NCBI GenBank assembly: GCA_023430315.1
Contig: JAEZAW010000329.1
Span: 1-50,471, forward strand
DNA length: 50,471 bases
Origin: Pseudomonadota bacterium
GTDB taxonomy: Bacteria > Pseudomonadota > Alphaproteobacteria > Rhizobiales > Hyphomicrobiaceae
Direction of reading: 5' to 3'
Numbering within the stretch: the stretch's first letter is position 1; the number at the start of each line of letters is the position of its first letter. The notes beneath the pieces are model-generated. The model was not told where the DNA came from and ran no database searches. It saw nothing but the letters and a program-made list of their open reading frames with translations. Shown in pieces: positions 25,145 through 32,122 of this stretch. Both the position numbers and the translations under genes were made by a program.

Positions 25145-26143
25145 ATGCTGACCACGTCCAGGCCAAGACTTTCCGTCGTGACGCCCTGCTACAACGAGCA
25201 GGGCAACTTGAGCGAGCTTTATCGCCGCGTCACCGGCGCGTGCAGGACATCGGTGGGCGACGACTACGAGATCGTCCTGATCGACGATGGATCATCGGAT
25301 GCGACGCGGTCGATCATCAGGGATCTGTCGGAGAAGGACGCCCACGTCGTCGGTGTGCTGCTGTCGCGCAATCACGGACATCAGCTCGCCCTTTCCGCGG
25401 GCCTTCATGTTTGCCGTGGTCAGCGCATTCTCATCATCGATGGCGATCTCCAGGATCCGCCTGAGCTGCTCGCGGACATGATGGCGCTCATGGACCGTGA
25501 GAAGGCCGACGTCGTCTATGGGCAGCGTGACGAGCGGCAAGGCGAGTCCGCCTTCAAACGGTTCACGGCGAGCGTGTTCTATCGCCTTCTGAACAGCCTG
25601 ACGGACACCAAGATACCCGTCGATACCGGTGACTTCCGGCTCATGAGCCGCCGGACGCTCGATGAGCTCAACCGGATGCCCGAGCAGCACCGCTTCATCC
25701 GGGGCATGGTGAGCTGGATCGGCTTTCGCCAGGTCCCGCTGCGCTATGATCGCAAGGAGCGTTTCAGCGGCGAGACGAAGTACCCCTTCAAGAAGATGCT
25801 GCGGTTCGCGCTCGACGCCATATCCGGATTTTCGATCCTGCCGCTGCGCTTTGCGACGTACCTCGGATTCGTCTTCTCCATCATCGGGCTGATGTTCTTC
25901 CTTTACACGGCCTACAGCTACTTCTCGGGCATCGCCATCCAGGGCTGGACGACGCTCATGACCGTGGTGCTCATCCTCGGCAGCGGTCAGCTTTTCGTGC
26001 TCGGCGTCATAGGCGAGTACCTCGGCCGCCTGTATGTCCAGTCCAAGAATCGGCCGCTCTTCATCATCGAGGAGGTCGTGCGTGCCGGCCATGTGGACGC
26101 CGACTACGAGGCATCGCGCGAGCGCTCCGCGGCCGCCCACTGA
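25145..26143 (+). CDS. DPM1/GtrB-type polyprenyl-phosphate glycosyltransferase
   Basis: A 332-residue GT2 enzyme. The catalytic domain has LSVVTPCYNEQGNLSELY, IVLIDDGSSDATRSI and LIIDGDLQDPPELL; two C-terminal transmembrane helices occur at about 236-258 and 270-292, and the segment ERFSGETKYPFKKMLRFALD before them is diagnostic of bactoprenol glucosyltransferases such as GtrB. The enzyme would transfer a sugar from a nucleotide donor to polyprenyl phosphate on the cytoplasmic face. Two GtrA-type proteins in the window (14999 and 29434) could help the product cross the membrane. ATG 25145 is the natural start. The gene ends 18 bases from the opposing GMC oxidoreductase. Confidence 0.9.
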   Translation: MLTTSRPRLSVVTPCYNEQGNLSELYRRVTGACRTSVGDDYEIVLIDDGSSDATRSIIRDLSEKDAHVVGVLLSRNHGHQLALSAGLHVCRGQRILIIDGDLQDPPELLADMMALMDREKADVVYGQRDERQGESAFKRFTASVFYRLLNSLTDTKIPVDTGDFRLMSRRTLDELNRMPEQHRFIRGMVSWIGFRQVPLRYDRKERFSGETKYPFKKMLRFALDAISGFSILPLRFATYLGFVFSIIGLMFFLYTAYSYFSGIAIQGWTTLMTVVLILGSGQLFVLGVIGEYLGRLYVQSKNRPLFIIEEVVRAGHVDADYEASRERSAAAH

Positions 26144-26161
26144 CCTCAGACCTGCTGCGCT

Positions 26162-27787
26162 TCAGAACGCCGTCGCGGCCACGCGGACGGCGTTCGCCAT
26201 GAGTGTGAAGGTCAGGTTCTTGGCCGGCAGGAACGGCATCACAGATCCATCTACGATGAACAGATTTTCGATGTCATGGGACTGGCAGGTCGGCGAAACG
26301 CTCCCGGCACGCCGCTCGGCCGACATGGGAAGAGTGCCCGAGTAGTGCACGCTCGACCCCATCGGCCTGACGTGCGCCATGCCCGGAATGAGAGGCGCAC
26401 CGAGGTCCCAGAAGAAGCCCCGCGCCGTCGCGCAGGCTCCCCGGATGGTCTCGTTCTCGCCCGGTGGCGGCCGGTAGCGGGCGGAGAGAGCCGGCCAGCC
26501 GTGCGCATCGACATGCTCGGGTGAGAGGGTGAGATAATTCGTTTCCCGCCGCCAGTCGCAGAAGTTCAGATTGAGCACCGCTAGGCTCGAGCGCAGCGCC
26601 TTGAAGACGCCGATGGACGACTTGAGGTCGAGCGGCAGTGAGCGAAGGATTGGATGGGCGGTCGCGGTCTTCAAGGTGGTGATCTGGCCGTGGACGTAGC
26701 GATCCGGCGCGTTCGCTTCGATGCCGAATGCGAGCTGGTGGTACTGGTAGGAGCGGGGATTGAAGCTGCGGCCGAGCATCGAGAGATTACAGAATGGCGC
26801 GAGCACCTGCCGATTGTCCATGAGCCCGGTGAGCCGGATGATCTCCCCTCTCGACCGGTAGACCGAACGCAAGACGAGGTTCGACGTCGAGAGCGTACCG
26901 CAGGCGAGGACATAGGCGTCCGCCGTCCGGCGCGTTTCTGCGCCGCCATTGAGATCGTAGCTCACCACATGCGCGATCGCGCCCGACGGCGTCAGCTCGA
27001 GATGGCTCGCAAAGACGTTCGGCACGTACTCGAAGTTCGGGTAGCTGCGGCACTCGCTGAGCGTGAGGGACGGCGTGTAGAAAGCACCGTTCGGACATCC
27101 CCACAGGCATCGGCCGCAGTACCTGCAGGACTGCCGCGAGCCTTTCGGCGACGAGAGGACGGCCTGCCGCGATCTCCCGAGGCGCGCCTTGTACTTCGCG
27201 CTCAGTCGCTCGCGCCGGCGCTCGTAGGCCGCCAGCAGGCGGGCGCCACTCTCGTCGAGATCGAGCATCGGCTGAAGATGATCGTGCGGTGGAAAGCAGA
27301 CCGAGAGATCATCCTGGCCACCCGCAACGCCAATGCGTTCTGCGACTTCGCCGTAGTGAGGTGCCATGGCCTCGTAACCGAACGGGAAGGCGGAAAGCTC
27401 GTCGTCATTCAGCGGATAGCTGCCGCCTGTCCAGCTTTCCGCGAGACCTCCGGCAGCAAAGGATACGAGCGGAGAAAACCCGTCGAGCCGCATGGCGAAC
27501 GGTTCAGGCCGGTCGAACACGTAGTCCTTGGATGGCGGGAGGCCGTAGTATTCCTTGTCATTGCCGGGCTCGGCGGCCGGCAGGCTGATGGATTCGAAAT
27601 CGGGGCCGAGGAAGTATCCGGCGGGATCGTCGAGCTGCTGCTTCAGGCCGAGAAAGTCTGCGTCGGGCTGCGCGATGGCGGGGCGCGCGCGCCCGACATC
27701 GAGCATCACCACCTGATGGTTCTTGCGCAGAGCCGTCAGGGTGAAATGCACGCCGCTCGGACCGGAGCCAACCACGAGGATTTTCAC
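26162..27787 (-). CDS. GMC-family oxidoreductase 2 with ferredoxin-like cysteine motif
   Basis: A 541-residue FAD-dependent oxidoreductase. KILVVGSGPSGVHFTLTAL is the FAD-binding fold and HDIENLFIVDGSVMPFLPAK with NLTFTLMANAVRVA is the family C terminus. Around residues 220-235 it has SCRYCGRCLWGCPNGAFY, i.e. C-x2-C-x2-C-x3-C-P, the spacing of a 4Fe-4S ferredoxin site; this motif occurs in a subset of GMC enzymes and could carry electrons to a partner. The start is GTG in a GTGA overlap with the stop of the epimerase gene, so they are coupled. The substrate is unknown, perhaps a lipid-linked or nucleotide-linked sugar oxidised before reduction or epimerisation by its partner. Confidence 0.88.
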   Translation of the reverse strand: MKILVVGSGPSGVHFTLTALRKNHQVVMLDVGRARPAIAQPDADFLGLKQQLDDPAGYFLGPDFESISLPAAEPGNDKEYYGLPPSKDYVFDRPEPFAMRLDGFSPLVSFAAGGLAESWTGGSYPLNDDELSAFPFGYEAMAPHYGEVAERIGVAGGQDDLSVCFPPHDHLQPMLDLDESGARLLAAYERRRERLSAKYKARLGRSRQAVLSSPKGSRQSCRYCGRCLWGCPNGAFYTPSLTLSECRSYPNFEYVPNVFASHLELTPSGAIAHVVSYDLNGGAETRRTADAYVLACGTLSTSNLVLRSVYRSRGEIIRLTGLMDNRQVLAPFCNLSMLGRSFNPRSYQYHQLAFGIEANAPDRYVHGQITTLKTATAHPILRSLPLDLKSSIGVFKALRSSLAVLNLNFCDWRRETNYLTLSPEHVDAHGWPALSARYRPPPGENETIRGACATARGFFWDLGAPLIPGMAHVRPMGSSVHYSGTLPMSAERRAGSVSPTCQSHDIENLFIVDGSVMPFLPAKNLTFTLMANAVRVAATAF

Positions 27788-29229
27788 TGTGCCGACCTCG
27801 TGCGGGGAGCGGTGCGCGCTGTCAGAGCGCAGTAGAGCTTGGTCGGCAGCAGGACAACAGCGCCCAGCATCAGCGAGAGCCCTGAGACTACGCCGTGGCC
27901 GGCGAGCGCGATCAGCGTGACCGCGACGGAGCGCGTCTCGACGCGATCGAACGCCGCATATGTTGGTGCGACGTGCTCGAGGATTGCCGTCAGAACGATG
28001 AGCTTCCTACGCAGGATCCCGCGCCGATGAAGAAGACCGCAGTAGGCGTCGGCCGCGCGCGCGGTGATGCGGCTGCTGCGCGCGAGCCGAACCGTCGCCC
28101 GGTCGAAACAGGAGAAATCCTCATCGAAAGCCAAGCCGTGGACATGCGCCGCCCTCGCATACTGCGCCTCGATGTAGGCGTTCGGCGCTGTGCCCATGAG
28201 ATAGGTCGTGAGCGCGCGGCACTCGTCCTGCAGCGTACGCTGCGCCTGATCCGTCAACGGGCGCGTCTCGCGCCGCACCTGCCCTTTAGCCACCCCGAGA
28301 CCGTCATCACCCGAACGCCCCCCATCAACGAGAGCCGCGACCAGCTCCTCGGTGCTCGGCATGGTCGCCTGCAGCTCGGTCTGCAGCCAGTTGGGCGCCG
28401 CGATGCTGTCATTGGCGAACACGGCGAGCTGTCCGGCCGTCACCGGCATCAGCGGTCGCGCGACGGGCTCCATGGCAGCCAGCATCAGGCGAACCGGCCC
28501 GAGTGGAATGCGGAGCAGCTTGCCGGGCTTGTCGCGCACGGCCTGCTGTGTGAGCGCGAGGAAAGCGCGAAATGTCAGCGGCTGAGGCCCGCCCAGCTCC
28601 AGGACTTCGCCTTTGAAGCTTTCGCTCTCGACGAGCCTGACAAGCCCGCGGACGACGTCATCGACGTGAACCGGCTGGACCGACACCGGCCGCGTGCCCT
28701 CGAATAGCGGGACCACCGGCAACTTCGTGATCTTGAGCAGCGTGTTCCAGATCGGCGATTTCTCGCCAAGCACCAAGGTCGGTCGGATGATCACGAACTC
28801 TAGGCCGCTCTCGCGCACGAGCCGCTCGGCTTCAGCCTTCGTCTTGGCATAGGCATAGTAGCTCTGGTCGGCATAGCCCGCCGCGATCGTGCTCACGTGC
28901 AGGAACCGGCGCACGCCCGCGGCCTTGCACGCGTCGAGCAGTGCCCGTGTGCCCTCGACGTTGACGCGCTCATAGTCCTTGGGCGTGGCGCGGCCCGTGG
29001 CAGCGGCAAGATGGACGACCGTATCGCAACCCCGGAGCGCATCGCGGTAGGTATCCGGCTCGAGAAGGTCGCCCACAATCTCCTGAGGGCCACCCTCTTC
29101 AGAGGTTGTGCCGGAGCGTGGACGTCGCGTCAGGACCTTGAGAGAACAGTCGGTCGACGGCGCCAACTTTCGAACCAGACCTTGGCCGATGAAACCGCCG
29201 GCTCCCGTGACAAAAATCGATTGCGGCAT
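27784..29229 (-). CDS. NAD-dependent epimerase/dehydratase with C-terminal membrane-associated extension
   Basis: A 481-residue protein. Residues 1-300 form an extended SDR: IFVTGAGGFIGQGLVRKL binds NAD(P), and HVSTIAAGYADQSYYAYAKTKAEAERL contains the YxxxK catalytic pair. Residues about 330-481 are an extra domain not typical of the family, with LAFDEDFSCFDRATVRLARS and a hydrophobic segment SVAVTLIALAGHGVVSGLSL followed by LGAVVLLPTKLYCAL, suggesting attachment to the membrane. The coupled GMC oxidoreductase 2 downstream implies a two-step oxidation/reduction of a common substrate, as DprE1 and DprE2 do on decaprenyl-phosphate ribose. This parallel is inference; the oxidase family is different. 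ATG 29229. Confidence 0.84.
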   Translation of the reverse strand: MPQSIFVTGAGGFIGQGLVRKLAPSTDCSLKVLTRRPRSGTTSEEGGPQEIVGDLLEPDTYRDALRGCDTVVHLAAATGRATPKDYERVNVEGTRALLDACKAAGVRRFLHVSTIAAGYADQSYYAYAKTKAEAERLVRESGLEFVIIRPTLVLGEKSPIWNTLLKITKLPVVPLFEGTRPVSVQPVHVDDVVRGLVRLVESESFKGEVLELGGPQPLTFRAFLALTQQAVRDKPGKLLRIPLGPVRLMLAAMEPVARPLMPVTAGQLAVFANDSIAAPNWLQTELQATMPSTEELVAALVDGGRSGDDGLGVAKGQVRRETRPLTDQAQRTLQDECRALTTYLMGTAPNAYIEAQYARAAHVHGLAFDEDFSCFDRATVRLARSSRITARAADAYCGLLHRRGILRRKLIVLTAILEHVAPTYAAFDRVETRSVAVTLIALAGHGVVSGLSLMLGAVVLLPTKLYCALTARTAPRTRSAQ

Positions 29230-29433
29230 GAATCCTTCTCTCGGCCGATCGGTACGTCGCTATGGTGTCGGTAGAGCCGTACTCTCGTTTATTTCGTTGA
29301 CTGTGAAATACGTGTGAACTTGATCCCCGTGCGCCGGCAGGCAATAGAGAGACGCCGCAGTCGCGCATGGGCGCCGCCGAAGCGTATGCTACACTACGAT
29401 TGGCGTTGTCGGGAGCAAGAGAGCGGGGCATCC

Positions 29434-29904
29434 GTGCAAAAGGCTAATGCGGATGAAGGCAATGCAACGCCGGGAGGACAGCCCCCGGTGGAGGACGGCC
29501 CGCCTGTTTCTGGCACGCGCGCCGGACTCGAAGTCCTCGGCCGGCAGTTCTCGCGTTTTCTGGCTGTTGGCGTCGTAACGACGGCCGTGCACTATGGCGT
29601 GCTGATCGCGTTGGTCGAGGCCTTCGACATCAATCCGGTGCTCGGCACGACGGCCGGGTTCATAGCGGCAGTTTTCGTAAGCTATATCCTGAACCGTCGT
29701 TACACCTTCGACGCGCGCCCGACCTTCGGTCCTGGCCTGCTCAAGTACTATGCGTCCGTATCGATGGGGCTCGTGATCAATGCCGGCCTCATGGCCCCGC
29801 TCACGGGTTGGGGCGTGAACTATCTGCTGGCGCAGGTCGTCGCGAGTGGTGCGGCGCTGATCTGGAACTTCTTCGCCGCCCGCTTTCTTGTCTTCCGGGG
29901 CTGA
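29434..29904 (+). CDS. GtrA-family membrane protein 2
   Basis: A 156-residue GtrA homologue with a hydrophilic N-terminal tail of about 35 residues and four membrane helices. QFSRFLAVGVVTTAVHYGVL, FIAAVFVSYILNRRYTF and the C-terminal IWNFFAARFLVF match the family. GTG 29434 (MQKANADEG) has GAGCGGGG upstream; the frame is open to GTG 29314, and ATG 29386 is also possible, so the start is uncertain. It diverges from the epimerase-GMC pair and could cooperate with the DPM1/GtrB-type GT2 at 25145 in presenting a polyprenyl-phosphate sugar to a periplasmic transferase. Confidence 0.83.
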   Translation: MQKANADEGNATPGGQPPVEDGPPVSGTRAGLEVLGRQFSRFLAVGVVTTAVHYGVLIALVEAFDINPVLGTTAGFIAAVFVSYILNRRYTFDARPTFGPGLLKYYASVSMGLVINAGLMAPLTGWGVNYLLAQVVASGAALIWNFFAARFLVFRG

Positions 29905-29908
29905 AGGA

Positions 29909-29928
29909 CGCGGGGCTTGCGTCCCGCG
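29909..29928. terminator. Possible bidirectional terminator hairpin
   Basis: CGCGGG and CCCGCG at 29909-29914 and 29923-29928 form a six-bp stem with an eight-base loop between two convergent genes. There is no T-run, so activity is uncertain. Confidence 0.3.
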
Positions 29929-29958
29929 CTACCAGATGGGCCAGTGCTACCAGATGGG
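29928..29958. repeat. 13-bp tandem direct repeat over a stop codon
   Basis: GCTACCAGATGGG occurs at 29928-29940 and again at 29946-29958. The second copy encodes the last residues and the TAG stop of the reverse-strand membrane protein, so its 3' end is duplicated just downstream. Confidence 0.6.
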
Positions 29959-31683
29959 TAAGGGCTTCAGGTACTCGAAGTCGTTCATCAGCAGGATGAT
30001 GCGCCAGACATTCCAGGCGATGGCGATGGCAATGAGCCCGCCGAGCAGGGATCTCGCTGGTCCCTTCAGCGAAGCCCAGTAGATTGCAGCCAGCATGACA
30101 AGCGGCGGAAGGATGTGGGCCAAATGCTTGGTCTGGCGCCAATCGACCAGACTGAAACCGACGATGCCGACGACGGCCCAGATCAGTAGCAGGCCATAGG
30201 CCTCACGCACGCGTGGCACGGCGAAGACAAGTCCCAGGATCATAGGCGGAACGAGCAGCCATCCGGTGTGATCGGCAAACTGCTGCCACAGCGCGAGCAC
30301 CGAGGGATAGACGAAGCCGCCCTGCTCCACGCGCGTCAGGTTCACATTGGCGACCTTGTTGAGCCGCCACCAGATATGTGACTTCAGATGATCTTGAATG
30401 AAATCCTCTGGCGCCACCAAGAGGCCATAGGCAGCGAACGTCATCCATCCCGCGACGAAGCCGGTGCCGATCAGCAATCCGGCAATGACGTACGGGCGAG
30501 CCAGGAGTGCCCGCACGAGATGCTGCAGGCCGCCGCTGACGAGGGATGGCAGATCGAGCAACGCCTTGATCCCCGCGTGGAATGGTGCGGCCATGGGCAG
30601 GAGCAGGAACTTCTGATCCGTCCAACCGCCAAGAAAGGCCGCCGCCCAGGTCGATCGCCCAATGGATGCGTGTGTCCCGACCATCCCGCGTTGTGGCAGC
30701 AGCCCGCTGGCCAGGAGATAGAAATAAGCTCCGCTGAGCAGGAAGAAGTTCGTCACCGCGAGATAGCCGCCGTACGAGGTGCGCACGTAGATCTCGGGTA
30801 GCGTCATGTACATGACGCAGGCTCCGAGCGCGGCGAAGCGCGAGCCTGTCAAGAGAAAGACCAGGAAGCCCATAGGAAAGAGCGTCAGTGCGCCAAGGAC
30901 GATGTTCGGCGTGCGCGTGGGCAGCAGGACCGGGTCCTTCTCGAACTGCGCGTAAGCCTTTTTCCACTGCGCTTCGATCGTGCTGACGGTCGGGTCGTTA
31001 CGCACGGCAAGCGAGGCTTCGTCGTGGTACTTCAGGCGGCCGAGGTCGTCGGAAATGAGGGCGGATTCCCCGATCCAGACGTGCAGAAGAAGGGGATGCG
31101 CGAAGAAATAGCTCGTCTGTCGGTTGGTCACCATCGTTGGCGCGAGTTCGTGCATCAGCCCATAGGCCGTGCCCTGCGTCTCCATGTCCTGGTCTTCGAG
31201 CGCAGGTACGAAATACGCTGCGCCGAGATAGCTCTGGAGCAGGAACAGCGCCGCGATCGCCGAGATGAGGCGCGGCATCGGGTCGGCGAAGGGATTGGCG
31301 TCGAACCATCCTTTGCGGTGACCGAGCAGGATGCCGGCATTCGTGGTCAGGGCGAGGATGATCAGGAACGCCGACCGATGGGCGGGCGCCCCGACCAGCA
31401 TCAGGACCAGGATGACTGCCAAGGCCGCCACGAGCGACGCGACGGCCGCGCGAAACAGCACGATGGCGGCGTCGCCCCGGCGATGATCGGTCCAGGCAAG
31501 CCCCGGGACGAGGAGCAGGATAGCGCCGACGACGAGCGTCTCGATGGGTGAGGGCAGCCAGCCGTTCAGCAGTAGGGCGGCAAGGAATGGGAGGTTCGAG
31601 AGAACGATCCTGAGGGCCATGCCGGAGGACCAGAGTGTCTCGACGGTGACCCCAGCCTCGCCCAGGCTCTTCTCGCTGCTCAT
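29947..31683 (-). CDS. Polytopic membrane protein, GT-C-like
   Basis: A 578-residue membrane protein with about twelve helices. The first periplasmic loop contains PALEDQDMETQGTAYGLMHE followed by TNRQTSYFFAHPLLLHVWIG, an acidic pair plus aromatic segment in the position of the catalytic loop of GT-C enzymes; LPEIYVRTSYGGYLAVTNFF and WRQTKHLAHILPPLVMLAA are further conserved-looking segments. I do not recognise the exact family. I chose ATG 31683 (MSSEKSLG); TTG 31704 would add seven residues. A TATAAT box lies on the same strand at 31740-31745. The protein probably adds a lipid-linked sugar to the EPS or to a lipid, by analogy. Confidence 0.75.
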   Translation of the reverse strand: MSSEKSLGEAGVTVETLWSSGMALRIVLSNLPFLAALLLNGWLPSPIETLVVGAILLLVPGLAWTDHRRGDAAIVLFRAAVASLVAALAVILVLMLVGAPAHRSAFLIILALTTNAGILLGHRKGWFDANPFADPMPRLISAIAALFLLQSYLGAAYFVPALEDQDMETQGTAYGLMHELAPTMVTNRQTSYFFAHPLLLHVWIGESALISDDLGRLKYHDEASLAVRNDPTVSTIEAQWKKAYAQFEKDPVLLPTRTPNIVLGALTLFPMGFLVFLLTGSRFAALGACVMYMTLPEIYVRTSYGGYLAVTNFFLLSGAYFYLLASGLLPQRGMVGTHASIGRSTWAAAFLGGWTDQKFLLLPMAAPFHAGIKALLDLPSLVSGGLQHLVRALLARPYVIAGLLIGTGFVAGWMTFAAYGLLVAPEDFIQDHLKSHIWWRLNKVANVNLTRVEQGGFVYPSVLALWQQFADHTGWLLVPPMILGLVFAVPRVREAYGLLLIWAVVGIVGFSLVDWRQTKHLAHILPPLVMLAAIYWASLKGPARSLLGGLIAIAIAWNVWRIILLMNDFEYLKPLPIW

Positions 31684-31739
31684 GCCTCGGACTGTCCTTC
31701 GCAAACGCCGGGATGTCGGCCGGCAGGAGCCATCACACC

Positions 31740-31745
31740 ATTATA
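31740..31745 (-). promoter_or_regulatory. Possible -10 box for the membrane-protein gene
   Basis: A perfect TATAAT on the minus strand, about 57 bases upstream of the ATG at 31683. The expected -35 position holds only a weak match (CCGCAA), so the promoter may need an activator. Confidence 0.3.
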
Positions 31746-31882
31746 GAACAATGAATGACACCTTGCGGCTCATTCATGCACACATTCGTCGTAACTGGGC
31801 GCCCGTACCTGTCATCCGCAACGCGGGGGCCGGGAAGCCCGCAACCATCCGGCGGCCCTCTGCTTGCTAGTGTTGCAATGCG

Positions 31883-31911
31883 TTGGTACAGCACATTTTA
31901 TCGTACATACT
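31883..31911 (+). promoter_or_regulatory. Candidate promoter for the module B plus-strand operon
   Basis: TTGGTA at 31883-31888 and CATACT at 31906-31911 are spaced by 17 bases, each with four of six consensus matches. Transcription would begin near 31918, 25 bases before the GTG of the small Tat-signal gene. The region is AT-rich relative to its surroundings. Confidence 0.35.
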
Positions 31912-31942
31912 GCAGTGCATGGCTTCGGAAAGGTGAACGATT

Positions 31943-32122
31943 GTGCTTCCTTCTCGTCGATTGATGCTGCAAGCCCTGCTCGGGACCATTCCTTTGTCAC
32001 TTTATTTCTGGAGATCCGAGACCGTCTCCTGTCTCCCTTCGGACGCCTCCGACGTAATCATTATCGATGGATGGATCCTTCGCCGTGAGGACCTGAAGAA
32101 GGCCCGTATCGATGCTGCTTGA
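31943..32122 (+). CDS. Small protein with Tat-type signal, 59 aa, upstream of GMC oxidoreductase 3
   Basis: An open frame of 59 residues starting at GTG 31943 (or ATG 31964) and ending at TGA 32120-32122, so it overlaps the following gene by 11 bases. Its N terminus, LPSRRLMLQALLGTIPLSLYF, has the S-R-R-x-x-L pattern and hydrophobic core of a twin-arginine signal (written here as residues 2-8 SRRLML region). After the core come about 30 residues with VIIIDGWILRREDLKKA. GAAAGGTGA lies 7-14 bases before the GTG. I do not know a name. In several GMC-type dehydrogenases a small Tat-signal subunit carries the catalytic subunit, which lacks its own signal, across the membrane; that role is my inference. 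Confidence 0.6.
   Translation: MLPSRRLMLQALLGTIPLSLYFWRSETVSCLPSDASDVIIIDGWILRREDLKKARIDAA

Noticed and set aside
26654..27835. 393-residue plus-strand open frame
   Set aside because: It is fully antisense to GMC oxidoreductase 2 and rich in arginine, glutamate and alanine without domain motifs.
31829..31843. Minus-strand CGG-N8-TTGC match
   Set aside because: It consists mainly of a C-run and has two mismatches in key positions, so chance is a sufficient explanation.
31854..31868. CGG-N8-TTGCT sigma-54-like match before module B
   Set aside because: Only GG/GC spacing is right and the local sequence is GC-rich; a sigma-70-type pair at 31883-31911 is more likely.
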